6,280 bases of DNA from Acidobacteriaceae bacterium (GTDB taxonomy: Bacteria; Acidobacteriota; Terriglobia; Terriglobales; Acidobacteriaceae). The stretch's first letter is position 1; every line of letters starts with the position of its first letter. The DNA is taken from positions 1-6,280 of the forward strand of contig PLKR01000258.1 in NCBI GenBank assembly GCA_003140655.1. Direction: 5' to 3'. Shown here in pieces: positions 1 to 6,280 of the stretch. The position numbers were made by a program, and so were the translations under genes. The notes beneath the pieces were generated by a model. It made no database searches, was not told the origin of the DNA, and saw nothing but the letters and a program-made list of their open reading frames with translations.

Positions 1-8
1 TGGTCGGA

Positions 9-2600
9 ATGAAAATGAGTAATTTCTCCATCATCGGCAAGCCGACGGCCATGGTCGACGCCGCGGAAAAGACCACCGGTGCGGGCAAATACACTGACGA
101 TCTCAGCGTTCCCGGAATGCTGATCGGGAAGATTCTGCATTCGCCGTATCCGCATGCGCGCATTAAACGCATCGATACCAGCCGTGCCGAGATGCTTGAC
201 GGCGTGGTGGCTGTGGTCATCGGCAGAGACGCGCCCAATCCTTACGGAATTCTTCCCGTCGGCCACGATGAGCACGCGCTTGCGCTCGACAAAGTGCGTT
301 ACGTCGGCGACAACGTTGCGTGCGTGGTCGCCGTTTCTGAAGCCATCGCTGAGAAAGCGTTGGAACTCATCGATGTAGAGTACGAAGTGCTGCCCGCCTA
401 CTTCGATCCGGAAGAATCGATGAAGGCGCAGACTAACCTCATCCACGACAACAAGCCGGGCAATCTGGAAAAGGATTATCACCACGCGTTTGGCGATCCC
501 GAGAAGGGTTTTGCCGAAGCGGATCACGTGGCTGAAGCGCGGTTCATCGCGAATGAAGTCACGCATGCTGCCATGGAACCGCACTCCACGCTGGCGTCGT
601 TCGAACTCGATCCGCATACCGGCAAGCTTGGGCGTCTCACGGTTTGGTCCTCGACCCAGGTTCCTTACTACTTGCAGCACAAGCTATCACTCGTGCTGGA
701 AATGCCGATGGCGCAGATTCGGGTGATCAAGCCGTTGGTGGGCGGCGGATTCGGCGGAAAGAGTGAAGTTATTCCGCTGGAGATCATTGCTGCGGTTGCA
801 GCGCGGAAGGCCCACGCGCCGGTAAAGATTACGTATACGCGGGAAGAAGTGTTCTGGGCGCATCGCGGGCGTCCGCGGACCATTATCGATCTCAAAACCG
901 GAATCAAGGATGACGGCCGCATCACGTGCGTGAAAGCGCGCGTGGTGCAGGATGGCGGCGCGTATTGCTCCTACGGCGTGGTCACAATTCTTTATTCTGG
1001 AGCGCTGCTGGGCGCGCTGTATGACATTCCAAACATTCAATATGACGGTTACCGCGTGCTTACCAACAAGCCTGCCTGTGGCGCCATGCGCGGCCACGGG
1101 ACTGTAAATGTGCGCTTCGCCTTCGAATCGCAACTGGATGAACTCGCTGCGAAGATCGGAATGGATCCGGCGGAAATTCGGCAACGCAATCTGCTCAAGC
1201 CTCCGTGCATTACGGTGAACGGCCTGCGCGTCCAGAGCTACGGGCTACCGGAGTGCATTGAGAAAACGGTTGAGCGCTCGGGCTGGAACCAACGCAGGGG
1301 CAAACTACCCAGGGGGCGAGGCCTGGGCATGGCTTGCAGCCACTACGTGAGTGGCGCCGCGAATTCGATCATCCGTTCCGACATGCCCCACTCGACGGTG
1401 AACATCAAGATCGACCGCGACGGAGGCGTAGTAGTGTACACGGGTGCGTCCGAGATCGGCCAGGGGTCGGATACGATGACGGCGCAGGTCGCTGCCGAAG
1501 TGCTGGGATGTTCGCTGGCACGCGTAAGAGTAATTGCAGCCGACACGGACCTCACACCCATTGACATCGGCTCTTATTCCAGCCGCGTGACCTTCATGGC
1601 GGGCAACGCGACGCTGCGTGCGGCGGAAGACGTGAAGAAAAGAATCGCAGCGGCAGCGGCGAAGAAGATGAACTGTGCGGCTGAAGACCTGGTCTTTCGC
1701 GACGATCTCGTCGTCAAGAAGGGCAGTGCGCCTCCTGCCGTAAAGAAGGATCAAGCTGACGAAGTGGAAGTCACGCAGGCCGGTGCCTCGGTCAGTGGAC
1801 GCGTCGAAGGGCAGATTCTGCGCGGCTCGTTGCAGCAGAAGCGCAAAGAGGAAGGCCCGAAGGAATGGATGACTTTCGAGGAAGCCGTGGTCGCCGCGAT
1901 CGACTTCCACGGCGCGCTCACTGGGACAGGTTCTTACGCGCCTCCGCCCGAGGCGCGCGGGGGCAAACACAAGGGCGGAGGCGTGGGACCGTCGCCTGCC
2001 TACTCTTATTCGGCGCAGGTGGCCGAGGTTAGCGTGGACGAAGACACGGGCGAGGTCACAGTGCACAAAGTGTGGGCCGCGCACGATTGCGGGCGCGCGC
2101 TGAATCCGGTTTCGGTGGAAGGGCAGATCATTGGTTCCGTGTGGATGGGCATGGGGCAGGCGCTCACCGAAGAAATGGTTTGGAAAGACGGCATGCTGAT
2201 GAACGCGGGAATGCTGGAATACCGCAGTCCGTCGTCAGTGGAGTCGCCCGAAGTCGAAGCCATCATCGTGGAGAGCATTGATCCCGAAGGTCCGTTTGGC
2301 GCCAAGGAATGCAGCGAGGGATCACTGGCAGCAACCATTCCAGCAATTTCGAATGCGATTCATGATGCGGTCGGGGTGCGCTTGCATGAGTCTCCGTTCA
2401 CGCCTGAGCGAGTGTTGGCGGCATTGCGGGCGAAGAGAAAAGACAAAGCTTTGAACCTGACCGAGGGCGTGGACCCAACGGCGCCTGCGCGGTTTCGCGA
2501 GCATGGCGGATCACTTTGCTTCAAGGGCAAAGGACCGGAACGGCATGCGCTCGATCCGGCGCGCCGCGAGGCGCCAGCGTCGGCGGGAGGTGCGGATTGA
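9..2600 (+). CDS. hcrA: 4-hydroxybenzoyl-CoA reductase-type molybdopterin-binding (alpha) subunit
   Basis: This is the large catalytic subunit (863 aa) of a xanthine oxidase-family molybdenum enzyme. In 4-hydroxybenzoyl-CoA reductase the subunit removes the phenolic hydroxyl to give benzoyl-CoA in the cytoplasm. An aldehyde oxidase/xanthine dehydrogenase a/b hammerhead domain covers about residues 15-125, followed by two molybdopterin-binding domains. Visible cofactor motifs are EPHS (190-193), GGGFGGK (245-251), RGHG (361-364), GQG around Gln485, and GAKECSEGS, which places the expected catalytic Glu at 770. The residue before that Glu is Ser769, where many relatives have Gly. At 863 aa it is longer than the roughly 770 aa I recall for characterised HcrA. 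The extra length is a charged segment near 570-620 and a basic, low-complexity tail after about 805. The ATG at 9 forms an ATGA with a possible upstream stop; ATG at 15 is an alternative start, and the frame is open to the window edge. The family assignment is firm. The substrate is inferred mainly from the beta subunit next door. Confidence 0.8.
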   Translation: MKMSNFSIIGKPTAMVDAAEKTTGAGKYTDDLSVPGMLIGKILHSPYPHARIKRIDTSRAEMLDGVVAVVIGRDAPNPYGILPVGHDEHALALDKVRYVGDNVACVVAVSEAIAEKALELIDVEYEVLPAYFDPEESMKAQTNLIHDNKPGNLEKDYHHAFGDPEKGFAEADHVAEARFIANEVTHAAMEPHSTLASFELDPHTGKLGRLTVWSSTQVPYYLQHKLSLVLEMPMAQIRVIKPLVGGGFGGKSEVIPLEIIAAVAARKAHAPVKITYTREEVFWAHRGRPRTIIDLKTGIKDDGRITCVKARVVQDGGAYCSYGVVTILYSGALLGALYDIPNIQYDGYRVLTNKPACGAMRGHGTVNVRFAFESQLDELAAKIGMDPAEIRQRNLLKPPCITVNGLRVQSYGLPECIEKTVERSGWNQRRGKLPRGRGLGMACSHYVSGAANSIIRSDMPHSTVNIKIDRDGGVVVYTGASEIGQGSDTMTAQVAAEVLGCSLARVRVIAADTDLTPIDIGSYSSRVTFMAGNATLRAAEDVKKRIAAAAAKKMNCAAEDLVFRDDLVVKKGSAPPAVKKDQADEVEVTQAGASVSGRVEGQILRGSLQQKRKEEGPKEWMTFEEAVVAAIDFHGALTGTGSYAPPPEARGGKHKGGGVGPSPAYSYSAQVAEVSVDEDTGEVTVHKVWAAHDCGRALNPVSVEGQIIGSVWMGMGQALTEEMVWKDGMLMNAGMLEYRSPSSVESPEVEAIIVESIDPEGPFGAKECSEGSLAATIPAISNAIHDAVGVRLHESPFTPERVLAALRAKRKDKALNLTEGVDPTAPARFREHGGSLCFKGKGPERHALDPARREAPASAGGAD
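2585..2590 (+). promoter_or_regulatory. Ribosome binding site that sets the TTG start of the beta subunit
   Basis: GGGAGG lies six bases upstream of a TTG codon at 2597, inside the last codons of the alpha-subunit gene. It is the best Shine-Dalgarno match near this junction. It supports a TTG start rather than the in-frame ATG at 2516, which would add 27 residues that look like read-through of alpha-subunit coding sequence. Confidence 0.75.
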
Positions 2601-3580
2601 GCCTTCCACAGTTTCGGCTGCTTAGGCCGCGTGCGGTTGACGAAGCCGTTGCTTTCCTCTCTAAACATGCAAACAACATCCGCGTGCTCGCTGGCGGCAC
2701 GGATCTGATTCCCTCGATGCGGCAAAAACTGTTTGAGCCGGAGTACGTGCTCGATCTGCGCGGCATCGGCGATCTGCGCGGAATCCGGCCACAAACCAGC
2801 GGAGCGGTGGAAATCGGGGCGCTCACCGCGCTCAGCGCAATCGAGAAATCACCATACCTGCGCCAACACTTTCCGGTGCTCACCGAAGCGGCGGCGACCG
2901 TGGCATCGCCGGTGCTACGCAATATGGGGACGCTGGGTGGTAATATCTGCCTCGATACTCGCTGCCTTTGGTACAACCAATCGCTGACCTGGCGCAAGGG
3001 TTGCGGATTCTGCATTAAGAAGGATGGCGATCTCTGCCATGTCGCTCCAGGTGGAACGAAATGCTGGGCTGCGTTTTCCGGAGATACGCCGCCGGCGTTA
3101 CTCTGTCTGAACGGGAAAATTGAAATCGCCGGCCCAACTGGTATGCGTCGCATTCCGTTGGAAGAGTTCTATACTGGAGACGGCGAGAATTATCGCAAAC
3201 TGCTGCCGACCGAACTGGTCACGCGCGTGTTCCTGCCTGCAGAATCGGCGGACTATCGCGGCGTCTATCGCAAGCTGCGGGTTCGCGGGTCCATCGATTA
3301 TCCGCTGGCCGGCGTCGCAGTCGTGATGAAGCGGTCGAACGGCCACGTGGCGGATGCGCGCATCGCAATGACGGCGGTGAATCCCGCGCCCGTCCTCGTG
3401 CGCCGGGCCGGGGAGATGCTGATCGGAAGGATCGTTGACGACGCTTTGGCGGAAGCGGCCGGCGACGTGGCCGCGCGCACATCCAAGCCTCTGACCACAT
3501 CGGCGCTCACACCGGAGTACCGGCGCGAGATGATTCGAGTGTTCACCAAACGCGCGGTGCTGGCTGCGGCGTGCAATTGA
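2597..3580 (+). CDS. hcrB: 4-hydroxybenzoyl-CoA reductase-type FAD and [4Fe-4S] (beta) subunit
   Basis: This is the FAD-binding subunit (327 aa from the TTG start) of the same reductase. It passes electrons between the FAD, its own iron-sulfur cluster and the [2Fe-2S] subunit. The FAD-binding PCMH-type domain begins with AGGTDL (32-37) and contains TLGGN (112-116); a CO dehydrogenase flavoprotein C-terminal domain follows from about residue 220. The diagnostic feature is a loop at about 117-165 with Cys123, Cys139, Cys147 and Cys156. From memory, the [4Fe-4S] ligands of Thauera aromatica HcrB are Cys122, 138, 146 and 155, which is the same spacing shifted by one. Ordinary xanthine or CO dehydrogenase FAD subunits lack this loop. 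The length also matches the roughly 324 aa I recall for HcrB. TTG at 2597 overlaps the alpha stop as TTGA, so translation is probably coupled. The [4Fe-4S] subfamily call is strong; the exact substrate (4-hydroxybenzoyl-CoA or a relative) is inferred. Confidence 0.82.
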   Translation: MSLPQFRLLRPRAVDEAVAFLSKHANNIRVLAGGTDLIPSMRQKLFEPEYVLDLRGIGDLRGIRPQTSGAVEIGALTALSAIEKSPYLRQHFPVLTEAAATVASPVLRNMGTLGGNICLDTRCLWYNQSLTWRKGCGFCIKKDGDLCHVAPGGTKCWAAFSGDTPPALLCLNGKIEIAGPTGMRRIPLEEFYTGDGENYRKLLPTELVTRVFLPAESADYRGVYRKLRVRGSIDYPLAGVAVVMKRSNGHVADARIAMTAVNPAPVLVRRAGEMLIGRIVDDALAEAAGDVAARTSKPLTTSALTPEYRREMIRVFTKRAVLAAACN

Positions 3581-3604
3581 GGCAAACAAAGTGAGCTCCA
3601 TCGA

Positions 3605-4447
3605 ATGATCACAGACTGTCACATCCACATCTCGCCGATGGAGATGTTCAAACCCCACGCGCTGGAACTCATGAAAAAGAAGCGCGCGAACTTCGAAGAG
3701 ATTGCCGAGCTCTGCCGTTCGCCCAAGGCATTCCTGAAATATCTCGACGCCTGCGGCATAGACCGCGCAGTGCTCATCAACTACGTGGCGCCCGAGGTGA
3801 TCGGCTTCACCAACGGCGTGAATCAGTTCATTGCGGACTATGTTAAAGAGAACCCAAAACGATTGCTTTCCTGCGGTAGCCTGCATCCGCGGCACACCAC
3901 GAACGTTTTGGCCGATATGGAGCAGATTCTGCGGCTGGGAATCCGCATGATCAAGATCCATCCTCCGCACCAGCTTCTGTTTCCCAACGACTATCTGAAC
4001 GGCGTTAAGGAACTGGAGATCATTTATCGTGCCGCCGAGGCCAACGGTCTGCCCGTGATGTTTCACACGGGAACGTCCATCTTCCCGGGAGCGCGAAACA
4101 AATACGGCGATCCCATGTACGTGGATGACGTCGCCGTCGATTTTCCCAAACTAAAGATCCTGCTGGCACACGGTGGCCGTCCACTCTGGATGCAAACCGC
4201 GTTTTTTCTGATTCGCCGCCATGCCAACGTCTATCTCGACATCAGCGGCATCCCGCCCACGGCCTTGCTCAAGTACTTCCCACGCCTCGAGGAGATAGCT
4301 CACAAGACTCTATTTGGCACAGACTGGCCGGGTCCGGGCGTACCGGACATCAAGAAGAATCTTGATGAATTCCGCGCGTTACCGCTGGAAAAAAGGCTTC
4401 AGGAGCAGATTCTCAGCAAGACAGCGCTGAGCATCTGGCCCGCTTGA
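3605..4447 (+). CDS. Amidohydrolase-2 family metal-dependent hydrolase or decarboxylase
   Basis: This is a complete 280-aa TIM-barrel protein of the amidohydrolase-2 superfamily, which includes ACMSD, gamma-resorcylate and 5-carboxyvanillate decarboxylases, and ring-cleavage lactonases and hydratases. The usual metal and catalytic positions are present: HxH at His6/His8 right after the start, His119 in IKIHPP, His154 in MFHTGT, His189 in LAHGG and Asp240 in GTDWPG. No signal peptide is seen, so it is probably cytoplasmic. It starts 24 bases after the beta-subunit stop on the same strand, so co-transcription is likely. The ATG at 3605 is chosen because the HxH strand follows directly; a weak GTGAG lies nine bases upstream. 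The setting suggests a role near aromatic acid or aryl-CoA metabolism, for instance decarboxylating a hydroxybenzoate precursor or hydrolysing a ring-derived intermediate. The sequence alone does not identify the substrate. Confidence 0.8.
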   Translation: MITDCHIHISPMEMFKPHALELMKKKRANFEEIAELCRSPKAFLKYLDACGIDRAVLINYVAPEVIGFTNGVNQFIADYVKENPKRLLSCGSLHPRHTTNVLADMEQILRLGIRMIKIHPPHQLLFPNDYLNGVKELEIIYRAAEANGLPVMFHTGTSIFPGARNKYGDPMYVDDVAVDFPKLKILLAHGGRPLWMQTAFFLIRRHANVYLDISGIPPTALLKYFPRLEEIAHKTLFGTDWPGPGVPDIKKNLDEFRALPLEKRLQEQILSKTALSIWPA

Positions 4448-4454
4448 TCTCGCC

Positions 4455-4799
4455 TTATTTCGGTTTCCACAGTCCGATCGTGTTTCCGTCCGGATCGGCA
4501 AACCAGGCGAAGGTTCCCGTTGGAATCTCGACCGGCGGCACGAGCGTCTTGCCGCCCAGCTTGCCGGCCTTGTCCAGATAGCCCTGCACATCATCCACTT
4601 GCACGTAGAAGGTCGTGTAGTGGCGCGGTTCATGGCCAAGGGCGGTAATGTGACCATGAATGCCACTGCCCGCGCCGGTATTGATCATGGTTGCCGGGCC
4701 CATGGCCTGCATATTCCAGCCGAAGAGGCCGGAGAAGAAGTCTGCGGTCTTGGCGCTGTCGCTGCAGCCGATTTCGAAGTGAACTACGGGTTGTCCCAT
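4455..4799 (-). CDS. VOC superfamily (glyoxalase/bleomycin-resistance fold) protein
   Basis: This small 114-aa protein has the vicinal oxygen chelate fold. It opens with MGQPVVHFEIG, the typical first strand with a possible metal-ligand His7, has an FFSGLFGW helix at 21-28, a second half from about His60 (HYTTFYVQVDDV), and ends with FADPDGNTIGLW (100-111), a common VOC closing strand. The length suits a single two-module VOC subunit that would dimerise. Members include glyoxalases, dioxygenases and antibiotic-binding proteins, and many similar small ones have no known function, so no reaction is assigned. The frame also contains ATGs at 4829 and 4805. I prefer 4799 because an AGGAG lies six bases upstream and the family sequence begins exactly there. 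It converges on the amidohydrolase gene with 7 nt between stop codons. Its strand and separate promoter argue against membership of the reductase operon. Confidence 0.82.
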   Translation of the reverse strand: MGQPVVHFEIGCSDSAKTADFFSGLFGWNMQAMGPATMINTGAGSGIHGHITALGHEPRHYTTFYVQVDDVQGYLDKAGKLGGKTLVPPVEIPTGTFAWFADPDGNTIGLWKPK

Positions 4800-4805
4800 C
4801 GCCAT

Positions 4806-4810
4806 CTCCT
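4806..4810 (-). promoter_or_regulatory. Ribosome binding site of the VOC gene
   Basis: Read on the minus strand this is AGGAG (AAAAGGAG with flanking bases), six bases before the ATG at 4799. It decides the start in favour of 4799 over the in-frame ATG at 4829, which has no comparable site. Confidence 0.7.
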
Positions 4811-4827
4811 TTTGCGAAATGGCGGAC

Positions 4828-4836
4828 ATGATAGCA
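4828..4836 (-). promoter_or_regulatory. Possible extended -10 promoter of the VOC gene
   Basis: The minus strand reads TGCTATCAT, an extended -10 element (TGn followed by TATCAT, close to TATAAT). There is no good -35 at 17 bases, only an AT-rich stretch (TAATATTTT). Transcription would begin about seven bases downstream, near 4821, which lies after the ATG at 4829 and so agrees with a translation start at 4799. This is motif matching by eye. Confidence 0.35.
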
Positions 4837-4897
4837 CAGAAGCCTGCGGGAAAATATTAAGAGGTCATGAATCATGGACTTGTTTGGGGCCGGAGAC

Positions 4898-4927
4898 AAA
4901 AGAAAAGCCCGCGCCGAAAACGCGGGC
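4898..4927 (-). terminator. Intrinsic terminator of the S46 peptidase gene
   Basis: A perfect 7-bp GC stem (GCCCGCG at 4907-4913 paired with CGCGGGC at 4921-4927) encloses a 7-base loop. On the minus strand it is followed by TTTTCTTTT (4906-4898). The stem begins 18 bases past the peptidase stop codon, the usual placement. On the plus strand no T-run follows, so it acts in one direction. It should also insulate the downstream VOC gene from peptidase read-through. Confidence 0.85.
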
Positions 4928-4945
4928 CTGTGATCCAGTTGTTCC

Positions 4946-6280
4946 CTACTTGCCTGCCTTCGCGGCGTCTCCTTTAGTTCCAGCGAGTTCGTCGGCCAGG
5001 GCGCTGGCGCCATAGATCTTGCGCAGCGCTTCCTGAATTCCGCGCGAGTCCACGGACACGGCGCGGCTCTGCACTTCACTGTAGGCAAAGTTTGCCGACA
5101 GCGACTCGATGTTGCCGTCGAAAATGATGCCTACGACTTCGCCCTGCTTGTTAATCGTAGGCGAGCCGGAGTTGCCCCCGATGATGTCGGCAGTCGAAAC
5201 GAAGTTCAGCGGAGTCTTCAAATCCAGCTTTGACTTCGCATTCATCCAGCTTTCCGGCAGCTTATACGGAGGCTCGTTGTTGTGTTCCGCCGCGTGCTCA
5301 TAAGCGCCGCCCATGATCGTGAAGTAAGGAATGTCTTTCCCATTCTCTTTGTAGCCCTTCACCGCACCGTAACTCAGGCGGAGCGTGAAGGTGGCATCTG
5401 GCGGCTGGCTGAAGCCGCTCTGGGCAAAGCGGGCTTTCGCAATGAGCGTTCCATTGAGGCGCACCACGGAGTCAATCTTATCGTCAAACTGCTTGCGGAC
5501 GGCCAAAGCATCGGGCTCGATCGCGCGCATGGCGACGATCAGCGGGTCGCTGCTTGCCTCGATTGCAGCCTGCCCGCCCTCGTAAAGCTGCTTGCGCACA
5601 GCGACCTCATCCAGCTTGGTTCCTGCAATCATGTCTTTCGCTGCATCGGCGGGAGTCTTGCCATTCAGGACCTTCTGCACGTCGGGGTTGTCTTTTCCGA
5701 GCCCGGCTTGCATCTCAGCCAGCGAATCCGCCAGAAGAACCGTGTCGAGACTCTTGTAAACCGGCGCCGGCGAGAACAACTGCTGCTCCAGCGATGGCAG
5801 CCCGGAATCGCGGAACTCACGCAGCCGGTCGCCGTTGGGCTTTGGTTTCTCCTCCGCTGCTCGTACCAGCAGCCGCGCGATCTGCGGCAGGCCCGACGCA
5901 AATCCGCGCAGACGCTCCAGGTAGCTGAGTTGAAAATAGATGTCGCGTTGCAGCTTCTCGGCCTGCGCAATCTGATCCCAGGGATCGGCCGTACCCGCAT
6001 TCTTCGCTTCCGCTTTGTATGATGCCCGGAGCTTCGCTTCATCGGCAGCCTTGGCGTCCATAATCGATTTATCCATCAAGCCGGCCTGGTATCCCGTAAC
6101 AGCCTTCTGCCCATTTTGCAGGCTGAAGAGATCCTCTTTGGCGATGCGGGCATTCTCTTCCGACTGCTTGCTGAAGTCCTGCAGCAAGGCGATGCGGCGT
6201 CTTAGCAAGGCCAGGACTGAGGGATAGACAACGTCGCGGGTGAACTCCAGTTGAGCCAGCGTCTGCTGGCGGCTGGTACT
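4946..6280 (-). CDS. S46 family dipeptidyl-peptidase (DPP7/DPP11-like), C-terminal part
   Basis: The visible 444 residues are the C-terminal part of a roughly 700-aa S46 serine peptidase. Members are periplasmic or cell-surface enzymes of Gram-negative bacteria that release dipeptides from peptide N-termini. The fragment opens with STSRQQTLAQLEFTRDV, matching the S46 segment leading into the family's helical domain. A long charged helical region follows over about residues 25-130 of the fragment. The nucleophile is in GNSGSP, with Ser at fragment residue 371 (codon 5168-5170), followed by GEVVGIIFDGN. The His and Asp of the triad and the signal peptide should lie beyond 6280. Counting back from Ser648 of Porphyromonas DPP7 (from memory), the fragment begins near residue 278, which fits the family length. 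The frame is open to the window edge, so the in-frame TTG at 6208 is not a real start. The gene ends at TAG 4946, followed by a terminator, and appears to be last in its transcript. Confidence 0.88.
   Translation of the reverse strand, partial: STSRQQTLAQLEFTRDVVYPSVLALLRRRIALLQDFSKQSEENARIAKEDLFSLQNGQKAVTGYQAGLMDKSIMDAKAADEAKLRASYKAEAKNAGTADPWDQIAQAEKLQRDIYFQLSYLERLRGFASGLPQIARLLVRAAEEKPKPNGDRLREFRDSGLPSLEQQLFSPAPVYKSLDTVLLADSLAEMQAGLGKDNPDVQKVLNGKTPADAAKDMIAGTKLDEVAVRKQLYEGGQAAIEASSDPLIVAMRAIEPDALAVRKQFDDKIDSVVRLNGTLIAKARFAQSGFSQPPDATFTLRLSYGAVKGYKENGKDIPYFTIMGGAYEHAAEHNNEPPYKLPESWMNAKSKLDLKTPLNFVSTADIIGGNSGSPTINKQGEVVGIIFDGNIESLSANFAYSEVQSRAVSVDSRGIQEALRKIYGASALADELAGTKGDAAKAGK

Noticed and set aside
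1305..2084. 259-aa open frame on the minus strand inside the alpha-subunit gene
   Set aside because: It is Arg/His-rich with no recognisable motif and lies opposite a clearly conserved coding frame; this is typical of antisense shadows in GC-rich DNA.
2558..2575. Small GC hairpin (GGCGC/GCGCC, 8-base loop) before the beta-subunit ribosome binding site
   Set aside because: A five-base stem in GC-rich coding DNA is expected by chance, and it does not cover the Shine-Dalgarno site.
3098..4066. 322-aa open frame on the minus strand across the beta-subunit/hydrolase junction
   Set aside because: It spans two well-supported genes on the other strand, has no domain signature and no plausible ribosome binding site, and its composition is shadow-like.
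4415..4455. Possible frameshift at the 3' end of the amidohydrolase gene, because another frame reads DSAEHLARL, which resembles the family's usual end
   Set aside because: The actual frame (ILSKTALSIWPA) also fits the family's terminal NALRxW-type helix and stops at a sensible length. The other frame has no nearby stop and would run far into the VOC gene.
5282..6022. 246-aa open frame on the plus strand opposite the S46 peptidase
   Set aside because: The minus-strand frame shows the S46 family sequence and catalytic motif; the plus-strand frame has none.
6206..6208. TTG as the start of the S46 peptidase
   Set aside because: The frame continues upstream to the window edge with family-typical residues (TLAQLEFTRDV), so the gene is cut by the window and does not start here.

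Overview
The window is almost entirely protein-coding, with high GC content and tight gene packing. It suggests a Gram-negative-type soil or sediment bacterium. The S46 dipeptidyl-peptidase, the codon style and the combination of genes would suit Acidobacteriota, but this is an inference from style and not a demonstrated assignment.

Layout: positions 1-4447 (+ strand) hold one operon-like block of three genes. The first two (9-2600 and 2597-3580) are the molybdopterin (alpha) and FAD/[4Fe-4S] (beta) subunits of an enzyme of the 4-hydroxybenzoyl-CoA reductase branch of the xanthine oxidase family. The beta subunit carries the extra cysteine loop that sets this branch apart from ordinary xanthine or CO dehydrogenase FAD subunits. 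The third gene (3605-4447) is a metal-dependent TIM-barrel hydrolase/decarboxylase of the amidohydrolase-2 type. The small [2Fe-2S] subunit needed to complete the reductase is not in the window. The first bases contain an ATGA stop/start junction that would fit its gene ending just upstream.

Positions 4455-4799 (- strand) hold a small VOC/glyoxalase-fold protein. It converges on the hydrolase gene with only 7 nt between the two stop codons. Its start is best placed at 4799, behind a good ribosome binding site and a possible extended -10 promoter. Positions 4800-4945 are intergenic and hold that promoter and a clear intrinsic terminator (4898-4927) for the next gene. Positions 4946-6280 (- strand) hold the C-terminal 444 residues of a secreted S46-family dipeptidyl-peptidase whose N-terminus lies beyond the window.

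Working model: the + strand block encodes anaerobic (or low-potential) reductive dehydroxylation of 4-hydroxybenzoyl-CoA to benzoyl-CoA, or the same chemistry on a related aryl-CoA, plus an accessory hydrolase or decarboxylase of unknown substrate. The - strand genes look unrelated to this pathway. I found no RNA genes, CRISPR arrays, insertion sequences or notable repeats.
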